In this document: positions 1 through 6,490 of the stretch, in pieces
How the letters are laid out: each line of letters opens with the position of its first letter
How positions within the stretch are numbered: position 1 is the stretch's first letter
Origin: JBFWNZ01 sp050250795
GTDB lineage: Bacteria > Pseudomonadota > Alphaproteobacteria > UBA8366
Assembly (NCBI GenBank): GCA_050250795.1
Contig: JBFWNZ010000028.1
Location: forward strand, 1-19,883
Length of the DNA: 19,883 bases
Direction: 5' to 3'
Notes under the pieces: model-generated
The model's database searches: none
Seen by the model: only the letters and a program-made list of their open reading frames with translations
What the model was told of the DNA's origin: nothing
Position numbers and translations under genes: made by a program

Positions 1-131
1 AAATTTCAAACCGCCTGCAATAAATCCTCGACTCACACGCCCCCGCCCCCCACCCTTTGGGTCCTTCCCGGTCGATTTCCCATGCGGGTGCGCAAGACCG
101 CTATTGCCGACTAGCGCCGGGAATATTTTGG

Positions 132-156
132 GGTTGTCATCGGTTGTCGGGTTGTC
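132..156. repeat. Three direct GGTTGTC heptamers
   Basis: GGTTGTC occurs at 132-138, 142-148 and 150-156, about 30 nt upstream of the first small gene. The spacing (10 and 8 nt between starts) would place protein sites near the same face of the helix, so an operator is possible. I see no convincing -10 box downstream, so a promoter is not claimed. The rest of 1-187 shows no supportable gene. Confidence 0.35.
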
Positions 157-187
157 GCCCGAGACCACACTTTAGGGGAGGCGTTCA

Positions 188-367
188 ATGCAGATTCAGA
201 ATTTGGTACCCGGCATGGTCCCGCTGCCCGTCGGACAGCAGCCGGCGGGGTATGCATCATTCACCACACGGGATGGCTGGATCATCGAGACCGGCATTCC
301 GGTGCCGCCGCGGACGCATCCGCAGGACGGGTCGACGGATGATGACGCCATGGTGACGGCCGCCTAA
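188..367 (+). CDS. Small hypothetical protein, 59 aa, phage island
   Basis: A 59-residue frame starts MQIQNLVPGM and ends DDDAMVTAA. The start is supported by a strong AGGGGAGG ribosome-binding site at 175-182, 5 nt before the ATG. The protein is proline-rich and acidic at its end, with a central TTRDGWIIETG segment that could form beta strands. It has no signal peptide, membrane segment or motif I recognise. A longer overlapping frame (57-356) has neither a Shine-Dalgarno sequence nor sensible composition. The gene is followed directly by a hairpin terminator, so it is probably monocistronic. Its function is unknown; a phage or phage-remnant origin is inferred only from the neighbours. Confidence 0.55.
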   Translation: MQIQNLVPGMVPLPVGQQPAGYASFTTRDGWIIETGIPVPPRTHPQDGSTDDDAMVTAA

Positions 368-389
368 CAACGGCTGGCCTGGACGAACA

Positions 390-427
390 ACGGCCCGCCG
401 GCCTCGAGCCTGGCGGGCCGTTCTGTT
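390..427. terminator. Hairpin terminator between convergent genes
   Basis: A perfect 10-bp stem pairs ACGGCCCGCC (390-399) with GGCGGGCCGT (412-421) around a 12-nt loop. TTCTGTT follows on the plus strand, and TGTTCG follows on the minus strand. It lies between the stop at 367 and the stop of the opposing gene at 426, so it can serve both. Confidence 0.7.
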
Positions 428-701
428 ATCGGCAGATGGTCCCGTTCGGCCCGAAGCGGTCGCAGACGACGGCCGGGCGCCCGTCCTGGCGGATCACGGC
501 GCCGTTGCCGAAGCGATCCACGGTCGCCGTGGGCTTGCCTTCCTGGCGCACGATAGCGCCGGTCCCGAAGCGGTCCACCGTGGCGGTGGCGCCGGGCTTC
601 TCAGGGATCACGACGGCGGGAGGCTGCGTCGGCTTCAGATCGGCAGCCGCGACGGGAAGGGAGGATGCAAGAACCGATATCAAGATCAGACCGCAAAGCA
701 T
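426..701 (-). CDS. Secreted protein with three 19-residue repeats
   Basis: A 91-residue protein begins with a clear Sec signal (MLCGLILISVLASSLPVAAA), likely cleaved near residue 20. After a proline-rich spacer it has three near-identical units with a 19-residue period. DRFG recurs at residues 43-46, 62-65 and 81-84, each followed by a G-[AT]-I/V-R-Q-type strand. The third unit ends the protein as DRFGPNGTICR and carries Cys80 and Cys90, which could form a disulfide. A small exported beta-repeat protein is inferred; I do not recognise the family. It has its own candidate promoter and lies opposite to the phage operon, so it may be cargo (a moron) or a host gene. No strong Shine-Dalgarno precedes the start. 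Confidence 0.6.
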   Translation of the reverse strand: MLCGLILISVLASSLPVAAADLKPTQPPAVVIPEKPGATATVDRFGTGAIVRQEGKPTATVDRFGNGAVIRQDGRPAVVCDRFGPNGTICR

Positions 702-724
702 GGGGCATCATACGCTTTGGCCAC

Positions 725-753
725 TTTTTATGAAAGCGGCACATAAATGACAA
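725..753 (-). promoter_or_regulatory. Candidate sigma70-type promoter of the repeat protein
   Basis: Read on the minus strand, TTGTCA (753-748) is followed after exactly 17 nt by TAAAAA (730-725). These match 5/6 and 4/6 of the consensus. The transcript would start near 718, leaving a leader of about 17 nt before the start codon at 701. The assignment is by eye only. Confidence 0.4.
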
Positions 754-756
754 AAG

Positions 757-776
757 ATGAAAAGGAATGAAAAGGA
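757..776. repeat. Perfect 10-bp tandem repeat in divergent control region
   Basis: ATGAAAAGGA occurs twice head to tail at 757-766 and 767-776, one helical turn apart, inside a purine-rich run (about 752-783). It lies between the divergent genes at 701 and 852 and just upstream of the candidate minus-strand promoter. An operator is plausible, perhaps for the HTH protein encoded from 852. Confidence 0.4.
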
Positions 777-851
777 AGGAAAATTGACAATGTGGGCGCT
801 GAGTCGCAGCCTCTTCCCATGGGAAAACGGTTGCTATTTTGGAGGCCAAAA

Positions 852-1415
852 ATGCTTACCAATCGGACCCACAACATTCCGCTGGCCGTGGTAGCGATGG
901 CCTCTGGCCTGCGCGTGAATCGGATCGAAAAGCTGATTCATGAGGGCCGCTTTCGGCCTGCGAATGACACGGTTCCCGGCGTCGGAAGGGTGTGGACGGA
1001 GTACGATATCATCCGGCTTTCGATTGTCGGCGCTCTGGCTGATGTCGCAGATTTTTCCGAAGTTCTCGACGTTCTACGCCGCCTTGAAGCCGAGGGGCAC
1101 TTGCAACGGGAAGACCCGATCTTCGCCGTTCTGTGCGGCCCGTGGGGCGGCACCCGGCGGATTGAACTCTGCGGGAGTGACCGTCTGCTCGAGTGCTTCC
1201 AGGGCGCCCTTAACGTCGGTGATGCCGGCCGCGGTATCCACAAGCAGTCTGTGACGGTCATCTGGCTGACGAAGATTGCCGGGCACGCGCTGCTTCGCCT
1301 GAATGAGGAACTGGCACGGCGGGCGAGGCTGCAGGCTCAGCGAGATGCCTGCGCAGCCTGGGATGCTGTCCATGGGTCCGGGGCATCGGAAGGCGATGGC
1401 ACGTCGGTCGCCTGA
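852..1415 (+). CDS. MerR-like helix-turn-helix protein, phage island
   Basis: A 187-residue protein. The ATG at 852 has GGAGG at 841-845 with 6-nt spacing; an upstream in-frame ATG at 792 lacks such a site. Residues 9-65 fit the winged HTH pattern of MerR-type DNA-binding domains: a helix PLAVVAMASGL, a recognition helix RVNRIEKLIHEGRF, then GRVWTEYDIIRLSIVGAL, where MerR proteins carry the R-x-[YW]-[ST]-x-x-D-[IL] signature. The remainder, to about residue 165, has no effector domain I recognise. The C-terminus is Gly/Ser/Ala-rich. The gene overlaps the next small gene by 20 nt and heads the capsid operon. It is therefore probably a regulator of this island, but a structural DNA-binding role such as a small terminase-like protein cannot be excluded. 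Confidence 0.6.
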   Translation: MLTNRTHNIPLAVVAMASGLRVNRIEKLIHEGRFRPANDTVPGVGRVWTEYDIIRLSIVGALADVADFSEVLDVLRRLEAEGHLQREDPIFAVLCGPWGGTRRIELCGSDRLLECFQGALNVGDAGRGIHKQSVTVIWLTKIAGHALLRLNEELARRARLQAQRDACAAWDAVHGSGASEGDGTSVA

Positions 1416-1575
1416 TCCGCTGGCGAAGCTGGGCACGCTTACGCCAACCGAGGCCGCCATGGTCCGCGACATGCGCATCCTACTGTGCCAGCCGGACGCG
1501 ATTATCCGTGTCATCCGGACGGAGCGGCGACGCGCGCGACGGGCGAACAAGCTGCGCCAGGCGCGGGGAGCCTGA
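1396..1575 (+). CDS. Small basic hypothetical protein, 59 aa
   Basis: A 59-residue protein starts MARRSPDPLAK at an ATG preceded by GGAAGG (1388-1393, close spacing of 2 nt) inside the end of the HTH gene. This suggests translational coupling. The middle, from TLTPTEAAMVRDMR to IIRVIRTERRR, is predicted helical and becomes strongly basic (RTERRRARRANKLRQAR). It ends 3 nt before the start of the protease/capsid gene. Position and size resemble the many small uncharacterised genes next to head genes in Mu-like prophages. I recognise no domain. An earlier in-frame ATG at 1303 would overlap the HTH gene much more and is less likely. Confidence 0.5.
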   Translation: MARRSPDPLAKLGTLTPTEAAMVRDMRILLCQPDAIIRVIRTERRRARRANKLRQARGA

Positions 1576-1578
1576 CCG

Positions 1579-3522
1579 ATGGCGGATGGAACCCAGCCGG
1601 CCCGGAAGCTGCCGCCACTCGATGTCCGCGCCGCGGTTCGCGTCGGCACGCTGAATCGGGAACGGCGGACCGTGGACGTGGTCTGGACGACGACGGCGCC
1701 GGTCCTGCGCGGGTACTGGGACCAGTACTATGAGGAACTTTCGCTGGACCCCAAGCACGTCCGCATGGGCCGGCTGACCAGCGGTCGCGCGCCGCTGCTG
1801 AACAATCACAGCCGCTATGACATGCGCGACGTCATCGGCGTCGTGGAAGCGGCGGCCGTGGACGGAAAGCAGGGCACGGCAACTGTCCGCTTCGCCAGGG
1901 CCGAAGACGATCCGGAGGCCGACCGCATCTTCCGCAAGATCGCGGACGGCATCATCGGCAACGTGTCGGTCGGATATCGGGTCTACCGGTACGAGAAGAC
2001 GAGCGGCGGCGAAGGCGAGATTCCGACCTATCGCGCCGTCGACTGGGAACCCTTCGAAATTTCCGCGGTGCCTGTAGGCGCCGACGCCGCTGCAGCCTTC
2101 CGAGGCGCGGACGGCATGAGCATGAACGACGTCACCATCACCACGCGCCAGGAGTCACGCGCTATGGACGAAGAACTGAATGCCGCCGATGCGACCGAGG
2201 AAGCGCCGGTCAATCTCACCGATCCGCAGGCGCAGGCGGCGACCCGCGCGGAACGTCGGCGTGTGACGGAGATTCGCAAGATCGTCGGACGGGCAAAGCT
2301 GGATGCTGCTTTCGAAAGTCGCCTGATCGATGGCGGGACGTCGCTGGACGAAGCCCGCAAGCTGGTCCTGGACGAACTGGCGAAGCGCGATGCTTCGCAT
2401 CCCATCGATGGACATGTCCGGGTCAGCATGGGTGACAGCGACAGCCAGACCCGGGCCGAAGCAATCGGCGAGGCCATCTATGCCCGCGTAACCCCGGATC
2501 ACAAGCCGTCGGATCATGCCCGCCAGTTCGTGGGGCTGCCGCTTGTGGAAATCGCGCGGGAATGCCTGCGCAATGCGGGCATTCGCACGTTCGGGATGGG
2601 CTCGCTCAAGATCATCGAGCGCGCCATTCATACCACGTCGGACTTCCCCATTGCGTTGGGCGACGCGGTCGGCCGGACGCTGCTACGGGGATACGAGACG
2701 GCCGATCCGGGCGCCGTGCGGGTCGGCCGCCGTGTGATGATGCCGGACTTCCGGACGCGAACCCGCATCCAGATCGGCGAGGCGCCGCGCCTGCTCAAGG
2801 TCCACGAGGCTGGCGAGTTCACGCATGGGACAATCCCCGAGGCGAAGGAAGCCTACGGGCTGGCGACCTATGGGCGAATCTTCAGCATTTCGCGCCAGGC
2901 GCTGGTCAACGACGATCTTGGCGTCTTCGACGATCTCCCCCGGCGCTTCGGGGTTGAGGCGCGGGAACTGGAGTCCCAGCTTGTGGTGGAACTGATCACG
3001 GCGAATGCCGGGGTCGGCCCCACCATGGACGATGATAAGGCGCTGTTTCATGCCGATCACCGCAACCTGGCGTCCGAGGGGGCAGCGCCATCTGTCGAAG
3101 CCTTGGGCGATGCCCGGACCGCGATGCGGACGCAGCAGGGGCTTACGGGCCGCGCCGTCAACTTCGTGCCGAAATATCTTCTGGTCCCGGCCGCACTCGA
3201 GACGCAAGCCGAGAAGATTCTCGCACAGATCGCCGCGGCTGATACCGACAAGGTCAATCCCTTTTCAGGGCGTCTTGAGCCCGTGGTGGACCCTCGCCTG
3301 GACGCGATCAGCACGACGCGCTGGTACGTTGTCGCGGACCCTGGCCGCTACGACGGAATGGAGGTCGCCTATCTGGAGTCTGTCCCCGGACCCTGGACCG
3401 ATATTCGCTACGGGTTCGAGGTCGACGGTATGGAGGTAAAGGTCCGTCACGACTTCGGTGCCGGCTTTGTCGAGCATCGGTCCTGGTACATGAACCCCGG
3501 CGCGGAAGGCGGCGAGGAATAG
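1579..3522 (+). CDS. Prohead protease / scaffold / major capsid fusion protein
   Basis: A 647-residue virion protein joining functions that most phages encode separately. Residues about 15-180 look like an HK97/U35-type prohead protease: LLNNHSR supplies the probable catalytic His77, GNVSVGY supplies Ser130, and WEPFEISAVPVGAD (157-170) is the typical closing motif. Residues about 190-330 are charged and helical and look like scaffold. Residues about 335-640 resemble the Mu gpT-type major head subunit, with the TTSDFPIALG entry, LFHADHRNL, and FVEHRSWYMNPGAE near the end. The start has GGGGAG at 1565-1570. It lies 3 nt after the small gene and 25 nt before the tape measure gene. Protease/capsid fusions of this kind are known in Mu-like prophages. 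Self-cleavage during head assembly is inferred. Catalytic residues appear intact and nothing suggests decay. Confidence 0.85.
   Translation: MADGTQPARKLPPLDVRAAVRVGTLNRERRTVDVVWTTTAPVLRGYWDQYYEELSLDPKHVRMGRLTSGRAPLLNNHSRYDMRDVIGVVEAAAVDGKQGTATVRFARAEDDPEADRIFRKIADGIIGNVSVGYRVYRYEKTSGGEGEIPTYRAVDWEPFEISAVPVGADAAAAFRGADGMSMNDVTITTRQESRAMDEELNAADATEEAPVNLTDPQAQAATRAERRRVTEIRKIVGRAKLDAAFESRLIDGGTSLDEARKLVLDELAKRDASHPIDGHVRVSMGDSDSQTRAEAIGEAIYARVTPDHKPSDHARQFVGLPLVEIARECLRNAGIRTFGMGSLKIIERAIHTTSDFPIALGDAVGRTLLRGYETADPGAVRVGRRVMMPDFRTRTRIQIGEAPRLLKVHEAGEFTHGTIPEAKEAYGLATYGRIFSISRQALVNDDLGVFDDLPRRFGVEARELESQLVVELITANAGVGPTMDDDKALFHADHRNLASEGAAPSVEALGDARTAMRTQQGLTGRAVNFVPKYLLVPAALETQAEKILAQIAAADTDKVNPFSGRLEPVVDPRLDAISTTRWYVVADPGRYDGMEVAYLESVPGPWTDIRYGFEVDGMEVKVRHDFGAGFVEHRSWYMNPGAEGGEE
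2150..2166 (+). promoter_or_regulatory. Internal ribosome-binding site and start within capsid fusion
   Basis: AGGAG (2150-2154) lies 9 nt before an in-frame ATG at 2164, codon 196. This is precisely where the protease domain ends and the scaffold-like region starts (MDEELNAAD). Initiation here would yield a 452-residue scaffold-capsid protein without protease. Phage Mu makes its scaffold Z from an in-frame internal start in the protease gene I, so there is precedent. Confidence 0.4.
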
Positions 3523-3547
3523 GCGGCCCGGCATAGGGAACGCGGCC

Positions 3548-5086
3548 ATGGCCGATAAGGAATTCCCCCTTTCCGTAATCATCAGGGCCGTTGATCGCGT
3601 CACGGAGCCTTTCCGCCGCATCAATGAGCGGATGAAGCGATTCACGGCGCCGATGCGCAAGATCAGCAACGCGTTCCGGGCGATGGCGCTTGAGGCCGGA
3701 ATGCCGCGGATGCTGGAATCGGTCGGCGCCGTCGGCCGCGGCATCCGGAACGTGGCCGGGGAAGTTCTGGCGCTGGGGGCGAAGTTCGCGATCCTGTCCG
3801 GCGCCGCGGCGGCCGGGTTCTATTCCCTGATCCAAGGGGCCGCCGGGGTCGGCGACGAACTGGCCAAGACGGCGCGGCGCGTCGGCCTGTCGACGCAGTC
3901 CTATGCGGAACTCGAGTTCGCGGCGAAGCGCGCCGGCATCTCGCAGACCGAATATGCCGTCGCGATGGACCAGTTCAACCGGCGCCTTGGCGAGATGCGC
4001 GCCGGCAAGGGCGAACTGCTGTCCTTCCTGACAAAGACCAATCCGAAGCTGCTGCAACAGTTGAAGGCGACGAAGTCGACCGAGGAAGCCTTTAACCTGT
4101 ACATGCGTGCCATCGACCGGCTGCCGGACAGCCAGCGCCAGGCGGTGCTTGCGTACAACGCCTTTGGCCGCAGCGGCACGAAGATGACGGCCATGGTTTC
4201 CAATGGCGTCGGCGAGGTCGAGGAATTGCGGGCGGAGTTCCGCCGGCTGGCCGGAGACATGACCGATTTCGGCGAGCGATCCGAAATCCTGTCCGACGCT
4301 TTCGATGATATGGACACGGCGGTCAAAGGCGCCCGGTTCGCGATCCTGTCCGAGTTCATGCCGGCATTCACGGAACTGGCGAAAGGATTCACGAATTGGC
4401 TGGCGGGGAACCGCGGCGAGGTTCGGGAGTGGGCCCGGGGGTTTGCCGCCGAATTGCCGGGAATTCTGCGCAGCCTTCGGGATCAGTTCGTGGGGCTACG
4501 GGACGCCCTGGCGCCCATATTCCGTGCTATCTGGCCGCTGGTCGAACGGTTCGGGGTCCTGAATACGGTCGCGGCCGGTTTGGGGGCAGTGCTGTCCTTC
4601 AAGCTGATCTCGGGCTTCATGTCGCTGATATGGGCGATACGCGGCCTAAGCCTCGCATTGCTGACGACCCCCGTCGGCTGGATAACGGCCGCGATCCTGG
4701 CGCTTGGCGCGGCCGTGGCGGCAATCGTCATCTACTGGGACGACCTGACGGCGGCGGTGCGGCGATTCGATGCCTCTATTCCGGACTGGCTGCGGGTCCT
4801 GATGACGGCGAGCCCCATAGGGCTGGCGTTCACCATCAATCGGCTTTTCAGCGATGACGGGGCGCCGAAACTGGGCCCGCGCGGCGCCGACCGTCCGGAG
4901 AGCGGCGCGGCCGATCTTCGCCCCGGGGTGGCGGCGCCGAACGGGCTTGGGGTTGGTCCGGAAGTCACGGTCGATTTCCGGAACGTACCGCGCGGCGTGG
5001 AAATCCGGCCGGGGCGGAATGCCGGCGCCGGCCTTGACCTGTCCATCGGCTATTCGATGGGCGATGCGCTGCCGGGGGTCCCATGA
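3548..5086 (+). CDS. Phage tail tape measure protein, Mu-like
   Basis: A 512-residue protein. The N-terminus (LSVIIRAVDRVTEPFRRINERM) matches the usual opening of tape measure proteins of Mu-like and related phages. A long helical region follows, with RVGLSTQSYAELEFAAKRAG at 111-130, a motif common in these proteins. Hydrophobic segments lie at about 337-373 and 376-396, as expected for a protein that enters the host membrane during DNA delivery. The C-terminus (VDFRNVPRGVEI then LDLSIGYSMG) resembles the normal end of the family, so the gene seems complete. By the usual 0.15 nm per residue it would fit a tail of about 77 nm. AGGGA (3536-3540) serves as a weak ribosome-binding site. Tube, sheath, assembly chaperone and baseplate genes, normally adjacent, are missing on both sides. 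Confidence 0.8.
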   Translation: MADKEFPLSVIIRAVDRVTEPFRRINERMKRFTAPMRKISNAFRAMALEAGMPRMLESVGAVGRGIRNVAGEVLALGAKFAILSGAAAAGFYSLIQGAAGVGDELAKTARRVGLSTQSYAELEFAAKRAGISQTEYAVAMDQFNRRLGEMRAGKGELLSFLTKTNPKLLQQLKATKSTEEAFNLYMRAIDRLPDSQRQAVLAYNAFGRSGTKMTAMVSNGVGEVEELRAEFRRLAGDMTDFGERSEILSDAFDDMDTAVKGARFAILSEFMPAFTELAKGFTNWLAGNRGEVREWARGFAAELPGILRSLRDQFVGLRDALAPIFRAIWPLVERFGVLNTVAAGLGAVLSFKLISGFMSLIWAIRGLSLALLTTPVGWITAAILALGAAVAAIVIYWDDLTAAVRRFDASIPDWLRVLMTASPIGLAFTINRLFSDDGAPKLGPRGADRPESGAADLRPGVAAPNGLGVGPEVTVDFRNVPRGVEIRPGRNAGAGLDLSIGYSMGDALPGVP

Positions 5087-5140
5087 CGTGCTTGCCCAGC
5101 GACTCAGATTCGCTACCTTGGGGCGACGGGCGGGCGGCCA

Positions 5141-5515
5141 ATGATGGGTGCATCAATGTCAGCGGCGTGGAAAGGCATCGTCGTGGCGGTCGTGACCGTA
5201 GCCGGTATCGCCGCTGCATCTGCCGACGACATTGAGGTCTTGGCCGAGCAAGGCTTAACGCGCTTTGCGGTGGTTCCTAAGGGCACGTCACCGGATCAGA
5301 TGGAAAGGGCCGCCGAACGTGTGTGCGGCAACTTGCGCGTCTGCATGGTCCTCATTTGGGATGATCGAAAGAGCGCGGCACGCCAGGTGCCGATGACCGA
5401 CAAACAGGTCAATGCAAAAGTGGCGACATTCAACCGCAATCGGAACACGGGAATGAGCCGCCTCCTGGTCTCCTGCGCCCTCTTCCCCGGCGTTGGAAGG
5501 GACGCATGCTTCTAG
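5141..5515 (+). CDS. Secreted four-cysteine hypothetical protein
   Basis: A 124-residue protein with a Sec-type signal (hydrophobic 12-26, probable cleavage after ASA at residue 28). The mature domain of about 96 residues contains Cys62, Cys68, Cys112 and Cys123, enough for two disulfides in the periplasm. Its first half (IEVLAEQGLTRFAVVPKGTS, then MERAAERVCGNLRVCMVLIW) suggests an alternating alpha/beta fold. I recognise no family. Neither ATG 5141 nor the in-frame ATG 5156 has a good Shine-Dalgarno site, and 5156 gives a more standard signal peptide. The gene follows the tape measure gene by 54 nt and precedes a terminator. It could be phage cargo, a lysis accessory or a host gene at the island edge. 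Confidence 0.55.
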   Translation: MMGASMSAAWKGIVVAVVTVAGIAAASADDIEVLAEQGLTRFAVVPKGTSPDQMERAAERVCGNLRVCMVLIWDDRKSAARQVPMTDKQVNAKVATFNRNRNTGMSRLLVSCALFPGVGRDACF

Positions 5516-5552
5516 ATCATGCTGCGGGAATTTTGCTGACATGGCGCTTACA

Positions 5553-5609
5553 CGGCCGGAAGGCCGCGCATCCTAATTCCGGGATGCGCTCGAATTTTAA
5601 TATTTATTT
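5553..5609 (+). terminator. Tandem hairpins with T-rich tail closing the phage island
   Basis: A small hairpin (CGGCC, GGAA loop, GGCCG; 5553-5566) abuts a second stem of 8 perfect pairs: GCGCATCC at 5566-5573 with GGATGCGC at 5582-5589, loop of 8 nt. ATTTTAATATTTATTT follows at 5594-5609. The T-rich side faces plus-strand transcription, which fits termination of the island genes before the opposing tRNA. Confidence 0.65.
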
Positions 5610-5621
5610 CAGTGGTTTAGA

Positions 5622-5696
<75 letters not shown>

Positions 5697-5712
5697 TTGC
5701 CTTCCGTGCGGG

Positions 5713-5732
5713 GGCGGGCCGGGCGGCCCGCC
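5713..5732. repeat. 20-bp perfect GC palindrome in the tRNA leader
   Basis: GGCGGGCC (5713-5720) and GGCCCGCC (5725-5732) form a perfect 8-bp stem with a 4-nt loop. It sits 16 nt upstream of the tRNA 5' end, between it and the candidate promoter. It would fold in the precursor leader and might affect RNase P or leader processing. It has no T tract, so it is not called a terminator. Confidence 0.4.
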
Positions 5733-5745
5733 GGGAAGGGGACGG

Positions 5746-5774
5746 GACATAGCATCGGCGCCGGGGGATGGCAA
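5746..5774 (-). promoter_or_regulatory. Candidate promoter of tRNA-Val
   Basis: On the minus strand TTGCCA (5774-5769, 5/6) is followed after 17 nt by TATGTC (5751-5746, 3/6). Transcription would start near 5739, giving a leader of about 43 nt. Its position inside the 5' extension of the longest acetyltransferase frame supports the later start chosen for that gene. Confidence 0.4.
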
Positions 5775-5867
5775 GGGCGGCGTCGCGCACCTTCGCGATT
5801 GCATCCTCTTGCACGCGGGGGCGGGCCGTGGGAGGGAAATGCGTTCCGGCATCCGAGGCCCATGCCC

Positions 5868-6431
5868 ATGCAGACCGCCGCCGCATCCAGCCCGTCCGCA
5901 CCCGTCATCCGGCCTGCCTGCGAGGCCGACATGGCGGCGATCCAGCGCATCTATGCGCATGCCGTGCTGCACGGCCTCGCCACCTTCGAACTGGAGCCGC
6001 CGGATACGGCGGAGATGACCGCGCGCTGGCGCGCGATCCGCGCGGCCGGCTATCCCTATCTGGCCGCGGTCGAGCCGGGCGAGGGCGGCGCGCTGCTGGG
6101 CTATGCCTATGCCAGCGCCTTCCGGCCGCGGCCGGCCTATCGCTTCGCGGTCGAGAACTCGGTCTATGTCGACCCCGCGCTGCATCGCCGCGGCGCCGGC
6201 CGCGCGCTGCTGGCCGGTCTGATCGCGGCCTGCGAGGCGGGGCCGTGGCGGCAGATGATCGCCGTCATCGGCGACAGCGCGAACGCCGCCTCCATCGGCC
6301 TGCATGCGGCGCTCGGCTTCCGGCATGCGGGGCTGCTGGCCGGCACCGGGTTCAAGTTCGGCCGCTGGGTCGATTCGGTCTATATGCAGCGCCCGCTCGG
6401 CCCCGGCGCCGGCACGCCGCCCGCCGGCTGA
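5868..6431 (+). CDS. GNAT N-acetyltransferase, phosphinothricin/amino-acid type
   Basis: A 187-residue cytosolic enzyme expected to transfer an acetyl group from acetyl-CoA to an amino group. The fold shows the GNAT order: VIRPACEADMAAIQRIYAHAV at 13-33 (beta1-alpha1), ATFELEPPD (38-46), YRFAVENSVYVDP (91-103), and the acyl-CoA loop HRRGAGRALL at 106-115. The final ALGFRHAGLL (148-157) and KFGRWVDSVYMQ region is typical of the Pat/YncA group, which acetylates phosphinothricin, methionine sulfone or sulfoximine. The ATG at 5868 has GAGG at 5855-5858 with 9-nt spacing. ATG 5862 is possible but too close to that site. Starts near 5697 would overlap the tRNA promoter. Within this family the substrate cannot be told from sequence. 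Confidence 0.82.
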   Translation: MQTAAASSPSAPVIRPACEADMAAIQRIYAHAVLHGLATFELEPPDTAEMTARWRAIRAAGYPYLAAVEPGEGGALLGYAYASAFRPRPAYRFAVENSVYVDPALHRRGAGRALLAGLIAACEAGPWRQMIAVIGDSANAASIGLHAALGFRHAGLLAGTGFKFGRWVDSVYMQRPLGPGAGTPPAG

Positions 6432-6490
6432 CCGCATCGGCCCGGTCTGGCACATCGCTTGCTATCCGCCTCTGCGAAGAGGTCGATCGA

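Noticed and set aside
57..356. A 99-residue plus-strand frame
   Set aside because: It has no ribosome-binding site and a Cys/Arg/His-rich composition. The overlapping frame at 188-367 has a strong AGGGGAGG site.
601..849. A minus-strand frame of 82 residues over the divergent control region
   Set aside because: It covers the AT-rich intergenic region, overlaps the secreted repeat gene in another frame, and has no start signal.
5697..5867. Longer N-terminus for the acetyltransferase
   Set aside because: The extension is basic and low-complexity, overlaps the tRNA promoter candidate and leader palindrome, and lies outside the GNAT fold. The ATG at 5868 has GAGG at proper spacing.
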